The notes under the pieces were generated by a model. It was not told where the DNA came from. It saw only the letters and a program-made list of their open reading frames with translations, and ran no database searches. The position numbers and the translations under genes were made by a program. This document shows positions 44,176 to 53,163 of a stretch of DNA of 64,000 nucleotides, one piece after another (the first letter of the stretch is position 1; each line of letters opens with the position of its first letter). Source of the DNA: Paenibacillus sp. JNUCC-31 (GTDB lineage Bacteria; Bacillota; Bacilli; Paenibacillales; Paenibacillaceae); assembly GCF_014844075.1 (NCBI RefSeq), contig NZ_CP062165.1, positions 3,596,001 to 3,660,000 of the forward strand. The letters run 5' to 3'.

Positions 44176-44623
44176 AAGTTTCCTGCCTTTTATAAAAATC
44201 ATTCATTGGTCATCTCGGATGTTGCGGAATGAGAAGACTTCCCTTATTATAGCCAACTTGCAGAGGAATGGCATCTTTGGCTCCTGACGACTTCACTAAA
44301 TAACGGAAACGGTGTAGTTACCGGCGGCTTAATTTTGCTTCAGCAAGTCTGCGCAAGGCGTTGTCAGACAGCCATGTTTTGAGGTGCTTTTCTCTCCTGC
44401 TGGAACGAGTTGATGTTTGCGGTGACGTTTATTTTGTTGAAAAGGGGCCTCTCAAAAGGAATGATCCCCTAGAACGGATGAACACAAACAAGAGCTGTCC
44501 TCTGTCAGGAATGACGGGGACAGCTCTTTGCTTATGGATGAACGCTGTATTATGGAATAAGCGCCGTGCTATTGGATAACGCCATACTGTGGACAAGCGT
44601 CAAGTTACTGGCCAGGTAATTAG
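44176..44623. other. Intergenic region between the PrpR-like regulator and GH38
   Basis: About 450 bases with no convincing gene. It should hold the regulator promoter near 44200-44260 and contains the GH38 terminator hairpin at 44489-44530. Confidence 0.5.
44489..44530 (-). terminator. Probable terminator downstream of GH38
   Basis: AAGAGCTGTCC (44490-44500) pairs with GGACAGCTCTT (44518-44528). On the minus strand the tail is GTTTGTGTT, so efficiency is uncertain. Confidence 0.55.
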
Positions 44624-47600
44624 CTATTGCCCGATTGGAACACGGAAGGTCAAAATTTCATACGGCTTAATGTCAAAAGAAAGCTGGTCGCTGACCACGT
44701 CATATTCGGCTTCATTATTCTCCAGCAAATCACAGGCATAAGCGATGGAGGATAATCCTTGCGGCAGCTTGATCGCTGCCCGGCTCCGGCGTCCATGCGC
44801 TTCGTAGAGCCTGATGATCAGATCATCGTTATTCTCGGCTTTTTTAACTACTTCCAAGACGACATTGTCCTGGTCGACCGATACGAGTGACCACGCCGCA
44901 GGCATCATGCCTGTTTGCTGAGGAATCTCGCGAGCAACCAAAGGTCGGTTGATATCGTATGCGGCCTGGATGACACGCCCTTCCCGAAAATCTCCTTTGT
45001 GCGGATAGAGGGAGTACGTGAATACGTGCTGCTCCTTGTCCGCTGTTTCATTAGGATAGGTTGCACTTTTAATCAGCGACAGACGCATCACGGAATTATG
45101 AATGTCATACCCGTATTTACAGTCGTTCAAAAGGGCGGCACCATACCCGTTCTCAGCCAGGTCGGCCCATTTCTGACCGCACACCTCGAACCGGGCCTGA
45201 TCCCAACTGGTGTTACGGTGTGTTGCTCGCTCCACGTTGCCGTACTGAATTTCATAGACGGCCTTTTCACTCCAGATATCGAGCGGGAATGCCACTTTCA
45301 GCAGCAGATGTTCTTGCTTCCAATCTACAAAGGTACGGAAATCAATACGACGCGTATGTGCGTAAAAGATGATCGTCTGCTCAATGACGGAATCAAGGAA
45401 TTGACGTTTTACTTTGAGCAGGGAACGAACGGGGCCGCATTCAATCCATTCGAGCTGTTGAAGATCGCTAACCTCCCACATGTTCTCTTCATAGTAGTCA
45501 TCAATGTTCCATGCTTCGTATTCCGCAGGACGATCTTCGAACACCTGCAATACGTTGCCGCGTTTGCCTGGCTGGAGCAGTTCCCGGCCTTCGGCCTTGT
45601 CCCATATCGATACAAATTCGGCGCTGTCATTCAGACGGATTTCGTAGAAAGGCGTCTGGATCAAGCCCAGTTCTTCGTGTGTGAATGATTGGCAAGTCGT
45701 TTCATCATCGACGGTCGCCGTAGTGATTCGGAAGCTTTTGTACCCGGAAGCCGGAACACCTTCGGCCAGAAACACCAATCCGCCATTCGGTGTGTGCTGA
45801 CTCGGAACTCGCCGCTCTCCGTCATACACAGCTACCTTTTGATCAAAAGAAGGAATTTCCACGACATCGGTCCGTTCGAAACCTGTGGTGTTAAATACAA
45901 CGATCGCTCCTCCATCGGATTGAATCTCGCTCACAATACCGCTCAGCGCACTTGCCTTCAGATCGTCCGTGACACGAAGGACCTCTTCATATTGTTCCCT
46001 GGAATCCTCATACACCTGCCCAATAGAACTGCCGGGCAGAATGTCATGAAACTGATTCAGCATCGTCAATTTCCACGCATGTTCCAGTGCTTCTGCAGGA
46101 TAAACGGCTCCCGAATCGATCTGCTGACGAATGACGGAGAAAAGCTCGGCATCGGCCAACGCGAATTCGCTATGACGATTATAGCGTTTATTGCGGGCCA
46201 TGGAGGTGTAGGTTCCACGATGATATTCCAGATAGAGCTCGCCGGACCAGCGAGGAACAGAACGAACATCGGCTAAGTTGTCCTCCAGCTTCTCGAAAAA
46301 CTCCCGTACGAAGGTACGCTTAACCGTTGGTACCCCAGGCAATCCTTTTTCAAGTCGTCTGCCGTGTTCCAGCATCTCCTCGGTTGGCCCACCCCCGCCA
46401 TCTCCGAATCCGAAGCACTGTAAAACATCGGAATTGATACTTTTGTTCTGATAGCGCTGCCATGTTCCTTTGACCTGGCTTGCATTAAAACGCCCGTTGT
46501 AGGTCGTTTCAAACCGGTGGCGAAGCTTGAGGTCAGGATGCTTGTCATAATCCGTGGTTGTGATGAAATGGGTTAATACCTCCGATCCGTCAATACCTCT
46601 CCAGTACATTGTGTCGTTCGGAATTTGGTTCGTATCATTCCAGGCAATTTTGGTTGTCATAAAATAATCGATGCCGCTCTTGCGCATAATCTGCGGCATG
46701 GCTGCACTGTAACCAAAGACGTCCGGCAACCATAATACGCGATTGTCTACGCCGAATTCCTCCTTGAAGAAACGTTTCCCGTATATAATCTGACGGACCA
46801 TCGACTCCCCGGAGATCAGGTTGCAGTCTGCCTCCAGCCACATGGAGCCTTCGGCTTCCCAGCGGCCTTCCGCGACTTTCTGTTTGATCTTATCGTACAA
46901 GGGTGGATAGTCGTGCTTCAGGTACTCATACAGCTTGGGCTGAGAGGACATGAAGGTGTACTCCGGGAACTTGTCCATTAAATACAGCACGCTGGCAAAG
47001 CTGCGTATTACCTTTTCCCGCGTTTGATCCAGCGTCCACAGCCACGCCACATCAATGTGGGTATGACCGATGCAGTGGACCGTAGGCATCTGGTCTCCAG
47101 CAGGACGGGCTTCGCCATAGACATTCTCTTGCATATAGCGGCGAGCTTCCAGCACCGAGGCATGGAAAGCGTCACTGTTTTCCTGGCGCAGATCGAGATG
47201 ATTCACGGCCTGATTCAATTGCTCGATCAGCTTCATTCGCTCCAGATCATCCTCACGCAGCAGATCAGCGGCATCAAGGGCCGCCTTGAGATCGTAATAT
47301 AAATCGGTCACAGGCTGATGGTGTTCAGCGATATACACGTTCAAAAAGACATCAGCCGCCGAAGTGCTGCAATACGCATACAGCGCAAGCTCAAACTCTT
47401 CGCCAGCGTTCGCCGCTGCCGTCAGGTCAATTTCCGTATGGTTAACGTCCAATCCACAGACCAGTTCACCGTTCAGAAAAGCCAGAAATTGCGGATTGTC
47501 GTAGTTCCATATATCGTCAGCACCAGTGATGATGCCACAAACCACTTTTTTTCGATCATGCGGTCTGGTATGCGAATTCGGGTTTTGAAACAACTGTGCA

Positions 47601-47793
47601 CATCCTTGCCACCCCAGCCGTCTCCCTTCCGAAAAATATCCCAGGAGGAAGGGTCTTCGTGGACCAGCTCCCATGTGTGATAACCGCATTCTTTATGATA
47701 AAGCTCGTGTACATCCATTTTTGAGGTCAATCGGGCACGTTCCAAATGTTTAACAATGGTATGGATTCGAGTATATAAGGAACTGGTTTTCAT
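44624..47793 (-). CDS. GH38 alpha-mannosidase, split at a slippery A AAA AAG heptamer (-1 frameshift needed)
   Basis: Retaining alpha-mannosidase, cytosolic (no signal peptide), about 1056 residues if the two frames are joined. Frame 0 starts at ATG 47793 (AAGGTGGG upstream) and reads MKTSSLYTRIHTIVKHLERA to RIPDRMIEKK, then goes out of phase and stops at 47473. The -1 frame carries VVCGIITGADDIWNYDNPQ onward to the end. It includes HCIGHTHIDVAWLWTL (zinc ligands) and the nucleophile block WLPDVFGYSAAMPQI. The junction is exactly A AAA AAG in frame-0 phase (47551-47545). Programmed -1 slippage, an A-run deletion (7 instead of 8) or a sequence error would each fit. It is divergent from an AraC regulator. 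Confidence 0.9.
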
Positions 47794-47965
47794 TTCGTTT
47801 CCCACCTTGGTCTGAAGTATTTACAGGCTGCGCTTGTTGGTTATCAACTTCACTATAGCAAACGAGGATTGTAATGAACTATGTATTCTATGCTTAAAAT
47901 AACGTCTTTTTATTGCATTTCATGCTAAAATGATCCCAATGAAATGGTTGAGGAGGTGCATGTCC

Positions 47966-48859
47966 ATGTCCGTGACACCATTTGTTCTGGCCTACAAGCA
48001 GGGATATGCCATCCAGGTAAACCAGCCTGGGGATCCCCTCTTTTATTATGTGGATTATGATGAACGGTCTCACGATGTAAATATGGAGTTTCAGCATTTT
48101 CACGATTTTTATGAAATGCACATTCTGCTTGATCGGACGGCTGCACATATCATTGAAGGCAGTTTATATGAGATTCAGCCGTTTGATATTGTATTGCTTA
48201 AGCCTTCATTGCTGCACAAAACACAGTATCCCAAGGGAGCTCCACCCAAACGGGTGATTATTAATTTTGCTATGCCACGCAGTGTACCTGGACTTGAGAG
48301 CGGTTACAACGAACTGTTCTCTATATTTGAGGAATCCCTGCCGATTTTCAGGTTCACGGAAGAGCGGTGCAAGGATATATTCACACCGTTAAACGATATC
48401 TTTGCGCTTTCTCAGCACCCATCTGCCGTCAATTCGGTCGCAATCCATAGCAAATTCGTCGATTTTCTGTATACCATCCACCGTTATTCCCATGAAAATG
48501 GTTACGTTGTTCAAGAGACAGGATCATCCATGTCCAGACAGATTTATGCCATTACATCCTATATTCACAGCCATTATCAGCAGGAGTTGTCACTGGAGGG
48601 CATTTCGAAGGCGTTTTTCGTAAGTGCCCATCACTTGTCGCGTCAGTTCAACAAGGTTACCGGCTTCACACTCACCCAATATATCCAAATGACTCGTATT
48701 CGTAACGCCCAGCAGTTGCTCCTGAATTCCAGCATGAAAATAACGGAAATTGCAGAGCAGTGCGGCTTCGCCAGCTTCTCGCAATTCAATCGAAGCTTCA
48801 ATAAGCTGAGTGGTATGTCACCGAGCGCATATCGCCGGAGGGAGCACTCGGAGAGTTAA
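47966..48859 (+). CDS. AraC-family transcriptional regulator with cupin sensor
   Basis: A 297-residue soluble regulator. The N-terminal AraC-type cupin domain (EFQHFHDFYEMHILLDRTAAHIIEG) is followed by two helix-turn-helix motifs (LEGISKAFFVSAHHLSRQFNKVTG and ITEIAEQCGFASFSQFNRSFNKLSGMSPSAYR). Of several close ATGs, 47966 has the best spacing (9 bases) from AGGAGG; 47960 is close behind. It is divergently placed with 172 bases to the GH38 gene, so it probably senses a mannoside-derived sugar and controls that gene. Confidence 0.93.
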   Translation: MSVTPFVLAYKQGYAIQVNQPGDPLFYYVDYDERSHDVNMEFQHFHDFYEMHILLDRTAAHIIEGSLYEIQPFDIVLLKPSLLHKTQYPKGAPPKRVIINFAMPRSVPGLESGYNELFSIFEESLPIFRFTEERCKDIFTPLNDIFALSQHPSAVNSVAIHSKFVDFLYTIHRYSHENGYVVQETGSSMSRQIYAITSYIHSHYQQELSLEGISKAFFVSAHHLSRQFNKVTGFTLTQYIQMTRIRNAQQLLLNSSMKITEIAEQCGFASFSQFNRSFNKLSGMSPSAYRRREHSES

Positions 48860-48862
48860 AAG

Positions 48863-48889
48863 TGAAACGTACCTCGCAAATTTCATGTA
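48863..48889 (+). promoter_or_regulatory. ECF-sigma (SigW-like) promoter of the pspA operon
   Basis: TGAAAC (48863-48868), 17 bases, TGTA (48886-48889). The Bacillus SigW consensus is TGAAAC-N16/17-CGTA, so this differs at one position. It starts 4 bases after the AraC stop codon and 41 bases before pspA. Confidence 0.65.
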
Positions 48890-48929
48890 TTATAGGGTAA
48901 ATGTAAACTATTCGAAGGAGGAACGGATG

Positions 48930-49634
48930 ATGGGAATCTTATCGAGGTTTAGGGACGTGATGAAAGCGAATGTGAGCCATGTGCTGGCTCGGGCGCAAGA
49001 TCCGGAGAAGACCGTGAATGAATATATGCGGAGCTTGAGCAGCGATTTGGGTCAGGTGAAGGCAGAGACGGCTGCGGTTCTCTCGGATGAGAGCAGGGCG
49101 AAGAGGGCTTTGGACGAATGCAGTGCAGAGATTAAGAAATTACAGCGGTATGCAGAGAAATCTGCGGAGTCTGGGGATGAAGACAAGGCACGTGGTTTTC
49201 TGGAAAAGAAGGTAGCGCAGACTGTGAAACGGAATGAATTGCAAGCTGCCTATGATCGGGCCTCCGCCAAAGCCAAAATGATGCAGCATATGCACGAGAA
49301 GCTGGTTGCGGATATGGGGCAATTGGAAGCTCGGCATACGGAGCTTAAGCGTAGAATGGCGGCTGCCAATGCGCAACAACAGGCCAATGAACGGAACGCT
49401 TCCGCTGCCAATGCGAATGCTGCTTTGAAGGCGATGGAAGACAAAGCGAATCAGGCAATGAACGAAGCTGAGGCTTTGGCTGAACTTCGTGCTGGGGCAC
49501 AGGAAGATGATCTGGATGTGCTCATTGCACAGTTGGAGCAGCAAATGAATGCCGAAGCGGGTAATAATGGTCAGGTGACGCCGAGTCCAGAGGAAGAGCT
49601 CGCAGCAATTCAGAAGAGATTGGAAGATAAATAA
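48930..49634 (+). CDS. pspA: PspA/IM30-family membrane stress protein
   Basis: A 234-residue coiled-coil protein of the PspA/LiaH/Vipp1 family that polymerises on damaged membranes. It opens MGILSRFRDVMKANVSHVLARAQDPEKTVNEYM, the family signature, and continues as a long charged helix (about 25-190) rich in Ala, Glu and Lys. ATG 48930 is preferred over the adjacent ATG 48927 on spacing from AAGGAGG. The gene order pspA, zinc-ribbon protein, TPM-domain protein, SPFH protein matches the Bacillus subtilis pspA-ydjG-ydjH-ydjI operon, which SigW controls. Confidence 0.94.
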   Translation: MGILSRFRDVMKANVSHVLARAQDPEKTVNEYMRSLSSDLGQVKAETAAVLSDESRAKRALDECSAEIKKLQRYAEKSAESGDEDKARGFLEKKVAQTVKRNELQAAYDRASAKAKMMQHMHEKLVADMGQLEARHTELKRRMAAANAQQQANERNASAANANAALKAMEDKANQAMNEAEALAELRAGAQEDDLDVLIAQLEQQMNAEAGNNGQVTPSPEEELAAIQKRLEDK

Positions 49635-49680
49635 CGATATATATCATGTAGTACATTTCGTTAAACATTGAGGTGAGCAA

Positions 49681-50712
49681 ATGCCGGTAATCGAGTACAA
49701 GTGCCCCAACTGTGGCAGTGGAATGCTTTTTGATAGTGCAACTGGAGCGTTATCCTGCCCTAGCTGCGGACGACAGGATAATATCGAACAGATCCCCGAT
49801 CCGTTGAAGAAACAGGTGTTCACGGAGAATGAGGTCAAGGAGTATCACTGCAACAGCTGCGGTGCGGACATCGTGACTGAGCCGGAGACAAGTGCAACGA
49901 CATGCAGTTTCTGCGGAGCTGCCGTTGTGCTGAGTGATCGACTGACGGGAGATTTGGCCCCGGCCATGGTCCTTCCCTTTGCAATCAGCAAGGAAGAGGC
50001 CAAGCAGGCGTTCAAAAAATGGTGCAGAAACGGGCTGCTGACGCCAAGCGGATTCATGACGGCTGACCGGGTCCAGAGTATTACCGGGATATACGTACCT
50101 TTTTGGTTATATGAGTTACATAACAAAATCGAAGTTCATGGCCGTGGCACGAAGATCAGGACCTACACGCAGGGTGATTATCAGTATACGGAGACACAGC
50201 ATTTTGATATTTACCGAAGAATCCGGCTTAATTATGTGAATCTTCCTATTGATGCTTCGGAGAAAATGAAAGACGAACTGATGGATAAGCTGGAGCCGTT
50301 TCCTTATAACCAGTTGAAGTTATTCAAAACGCCGTATCTCGCCGGGTACATTGCGGAAAAATATAGTTATACCGATGATGAACTTTACCCGCGCGCCAAA
50401 GAAAAAACGAGCTCTTATATCGATTCTTATATTGCATCAACCGTCTCAGGCTATAACAGTGTGAGCTACACGGACAAACAGATTGATACCACGTTAAAAA
50501 ATGCGGATTATGTGCTGCTTCCGGTGTGGATGGTTTATTATGACTTTAATCGTTCACAGTATACCTTTGCGATGAATGGTCAAACGGGTAAAGTGGTGGG
50601 TAAACCGCCTATTAGCAAAGCTAAAGTTGCCGGATGGTTCGCAGGGATTTCAGCCGTTTCTCTGTTGTCGTTGAAACTGGTCTCCTGGATGATGGGAGGT
50701 GGGTTCCTGTGA
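49681..50712 (+). CDS. TFIIB-type zinc-ribbon membrane protein (YdjG-like)
   Basis: A 343-residue protein with two CxxC zinc ribbons at the start: CPNCGSG with CPSCGRQ (about 8-34) and CNSCGAD with CSFCGAA (about 57-80). A central soluble part (YVPFWLYELHNKIEVHGRG) follows, then one C-terminal transmembrane helix (about 319-340). B. subtilis YdjG is proposed to help recruit PspA to the membrane. The stop overlaps the GTG start of the next gene, indicating translational coupling. Confidence 0.88.
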   Translation: MPVIEYKCPNCGSGMLFDSATGALSCPSCGRQDNIEQIPDPLKKQVFTENEVKEYHCNSCGADIVTEPETSATTCSFCGAAVVLSDRLTGDLAPAMVLPFAISKEEAKQAFKKWCRNGLLTPSGFMTADRVQSITGIYVPFWLYELHNKIEVHGRGTKIRTYTQGDYQYTETQHFDIYRRIRLNYVNLPIDASEKMKDELMDKLEPFPYNQLKLFKTPYLAGYIAEKYSYTDDELYPRAKEKTSSYIDSYIASTVSGYNSVSYTDKQIDTTLKNADYVLLPVWMVYYDFNRSQYTFAMNGQTGKVVGKPPISKAKVAGWFAGISAVSLLSLKLVSWMMGGGFL

Positions 50713-51512
50713 GAATAAGAAAACATTTGGCATGGATGGCAACACTTATTTTATTTGGAATCACTCTCGTGTCTCCATTGATTTCAATGTCAGTGGCATC
50801 GGCAGCCGACAGCAAAAACCTGATTTACGATGAAGCTAATCTGCTGAACGAGCAGGAGAGAAGTGAACTGAATGCACTGGCGAATGAGTATGGGGCGGAG
50901 AGGCAGACGGATTTCGTTATTCTAACAACGAATAATACGGAGAATCAGGATGTACAGCTGATGACCGAGGATTTCTATGATGAGCACGCTCTGGGGTATG
51001 ATAAAGCGCATGGAAATGCGGTTATTCTGACGATGGATATGTATAATCGGGATGTTTATCTGGCTGGATTCTATAAAGCCGAAGATTATCTGGACAATGG
51101 TCGGCTGCAATCAATCCGAAGCAAGATTACATCTGAATTATCTAATGGGGATTATAAGCTCGCTTTTGAGAAGTATATTAAGCTTTCCTACAAATACATG
51201 GGGTATGAACCTGGTGTAAACCCGAACAATATTTTATTTAATGGCTGGTTCCAATTGGGGGCGTCTGTAGTGATCGGAGGCATTGCTGTTGGGATTATGG
51301 CTTACCGTTCTGGCGGACGTGTGACGGTCAACCGGGCGACCTACGAGGATTCGAATACTTCCAGCGTAATCGATCGTCAGGATCGATATGTTCGCACAAC
51401 CGTAACCAAACGCAAAATTGAGAAGAACAACAATAATGGTGGCGGAGGCGGCGGGGGAGGAGGCACCAGCCGAGGCGGCCATACGCACAGTGGTAGTAGA
51501 GGATCTTTTTAG
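50709..51512 (+). CDS. TPM-domain membrane protein (YdjH/YgcG-like)
   Basis: A 267-residue protein with an N-terminal signal/anchor helix (about 5-33) and an extracytoplasmic TPM domain (NLIYDEANLLNEQERSELNALANEY, TDFVILTTNN). A second transmembrane helix (about 180-200) follows, then a cytosolic tail ending in a Gly run and GGHTHSGSRGSF. GTG 50709 overlaps the previous stop (GTGA) and has GGGAGGTGGG upstream. It is the third gene of the pspA-type operon. Confidence 0.88.
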   Translation: MRIRKHLAWMATLILFGITLVSPLISMSVASAADSKNLIYDEANLLNEQERSELNALANEYGAERQTDFVILTTNNTENQDVQLMTEDFYDEHALGYDKAHGNAVILTMDMYNRDVYLAGFYKAEDYLDNGRLQSIRSKITSELSNGDYKLAFEKYIKLSYKYMGYEPGVNPNNILFNGWFQLGASVVIGGIAVGIMAYRSGGRVTVNRATYEDSNTSSVIDRQDRYVRTTVTKRKIEKNNNNGGGGGGGGGTSRGGHTHSGSRGSF

Positions 51513-51587
51513 AAGAGTGAATCAATACAAGCGAGCTTAGGGCATATGATGCGCAAAATGCTTACTATAGAAGGGATGGGAACAGGT

Positions 51588-52604
51588 ATGGGATTTTTCA
51601 AAAATCAATTTTCGAATGTGGTGGAATGGGAAGAGTTCAGAGATGACATGATTTTCTGGAAGTGGAGTAATCGGGAGATCAAGAAGGCAAGTAAACTGAT
51701 TATCCGTTCAGGACAGGATGCCATTTTCCTGAATAACGGTAAGGTGGAAGGGATTTTCGAGGATGAGGGCTCGTTTAATATCGATTCCGAGATCATTCCG
51801 TTTCTGTCTACCTTAAAAGGCTTCAAATTCGGATTCAACAGCGGCATGCGAGTCGAGGTGCTGTTTGTGAATACGAAGGAATTTACCGTTCGGTGGGGTA
51901 CACAAAGCCCGGTATTGATTCCGACGCCTCAACTTCCAGGTGGGATGCCGATTCGTGCGAATGGCACGTTTAATTTTAAAGTGAGTGACTATGTCACATT
52001 GATCGATAAAATTGCGGGTATTAAGCAGAGCTATCTGGTCGAGGATGTCAAAATCCGGATTACGTCTGTGCTGGATCAGCTGCTGATGAAGTGGATTAGC
52101 CGTGAGGGTAAGGACATGTTTAACCTGCAGGCGAATGCTTCGGATATTGCGAAAGGCATTCAGGAAGATCTGGATATGCAAATGATGGACATCGGGATCG
52201 GAATCACAGGTTTCCAGGTGATGAGTTTTAATTATCCGCAGGAGATCCAGGATATGATTACGAAGACGGCTTCACATGAAATGATCGGCAATTTGCAAAA
52301 ATATCAACAGGTCAGCATGACTGACGGCATCTCATCCGGTAAAGTTAAGGGCGGCGGGGCTGCTTCGGATATGGCGGGCATGATGATGGGAATGAACATG
52401 GCAAATGAAATGATGAAGAACATGAATCCGAACCAGAACAGTCAGAACCAGAATTCGGATCAAAAGCCTGCGGCAAATCAAAACGGCGATGCAGGTTCAT
52501 CATCTTCCTCAGGAGACACCAAAAAGCCGAACTTCTGTCCGAACTGCGGGGCTAAGAATGAAGGCGCAAATTTCTGTCCTAACTGTGGTCAAAAACTGGC
52601 TTAA
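51588..52604 (+). CDS. SPFH-domain protein with C-terminal zinc ribbons (YdjI-like)
   Basis: A 338-residue protein starting MGFFKNQFSNVVEWEEFRDDM, an SPFH/band-7-type domain (about 20-230), a Met-rich stretch (MAGMMMGMNMANEMMKNMN), a disordered Asn/Ser linker and two CxxC ribbons (FCPNCGAK, FCPNCGQK). ATG 51588 gives the family N-terminus; in-frame ATGs at 51546 and 51576 are poorer. B. subtilis YdjI is membrane-associated and part of the PspA recruitment complex. Confidence 0.9.
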   Translation: MGFFKNQFSNVVEWEEFRDDMIFWKWSNREIKKASKLIIRSGQDAIFLNNGKVEGIFEDEGSFNIDSEIIPFLSTLKGFKFGFNSGMRVEVLFVNTKEFTVRWGTQSPVLIPTPQLPGGMPIRANGTFNFKVSDYVTLIDKIAGIKQSYLVEDVKIRITSVLDQLLMKWISREGKDMFNLQANASDIAKGIQEDLDMQMMDIGIGITGFQVMSFNYPQEIQDMITKTASHEMIGNLQKYQQVSMTDGISSGKVKGGGAASDMAGMMMGMNMANEMMKNMNPNQNSQNQNSDQKPAANQNGDAGSSSSSGDTKKPNFCPNCGAKNEGANFCPNCGQKLA

Positions 52605-52620
52605 TGCACTGAAATACAGG

Positions 52621-52665
52621 AAGGCTTGCTCAGAGGTGCACTACTTTTGAGTGAGCCTTTTTTTG
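52621..52665 (+). terminator. Intrinsic terminator of the pspA-type operon
   Basis: AAGGCTTGCTCA (52621-52632) pairs with TGAGTGAGCCTT (52648-52659) using two G-U pairs, then a run of T. Confidence 0.85.
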
Positions 52666-52692
52666 TATTTGATTTTTATATGGGATAAAAGG

Positions 52693-52733
52693 TTGACAAC
52701 CGATCATAAATGATTTATCTTTAAATTAAGATA
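52693..52733 (+). promoter_or_regulatory. Promoter and MarR-type operator of the DUF896 gene
   Basis: TTGACA (52693-52698), 17 bases, TATCTT (52716-52721). The -10 box is part of the palindrome TATCTTTAAATTAAGATA (52716-52733), so a repressor bound here would block the promoter. The half-site spacing TATCT-N8-AGATA resembles MhqR-type operators of B. subtilis. Confidence 0.65.
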
Positions 52734-52802
52734 TTAAATATAGAGATAAAACACACCAAGAATATCAAATATCTTAATTCCGATTTACGAGGAGAGATCA
52801 AG

Positions 52803-53030
52803 ATGATGATCCCAACATTGACCAGAATCAATGAACTTTCAAGAAAAGCCAAAGCTGCAGGGTTGACGGAGATGGAGAAAGCGGAGCAAATTCGTCTGCG
52901 CCAGGAATATCTGCAAACCTTTCGCGGTTCGATCAATGATATTCTGCTGAATGTGACCATCTATGATCCGAACGGCGACGATGTTACTCCAGATCGATTG
53001 AAAGAGGAGCAGGCTAAAGCAGAACAATAA
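52803..53030 (+). CDS. DUF896 / UPF0291 family small protein (YnzC-like)
   Basis: A 75-residue helical, charged cytosolic protein: PTLTRINELSRKAKAAGLTEMEKAEQIRLRQEYL is the family's helical hairpin, followed by LLNVTIYDPNGDDVTPDRL. The function of the family is not established. GGAGAG lies 6 bases before ATG 52803; a second ATG follows immediately. The gene is flanked on both sides by TATCT-N8-AGATA operators shared with the dioxygenase gene. Confidence 0.9.
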   Translation: MMIPTLTRINELSRKAKAAGLTEMEKAEQIRLRQEYLQTFRGSINDILLNVTIYDPNGDDVTPDRLKEEQAKAEQ

Positions 53031-53049
53031 TTAATGTATTTCGATTAAA

Positions 53050-53067
53050 TATCTTAATATAGAGATA
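53050..53067 (+). promoter_or_regulatory. MarR-type operator upstream of the dioxygenase gene
   Basis: Palindrome TATCTTAATATAGAGATA, 96 bases before the dioxygenase ATG. It has the same TATCT-N8-AGATA layout as the box at 52716-52733. Confidence 0.6.
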
Positions 53068-53163
53068 ATATTCAACCACTATAAACATATACAAAATGTC
53101 TATGCGACATCACTCAACTACAAACCACACAAAATTGTTCGTTAAACCAAGGAGGAAATTACG

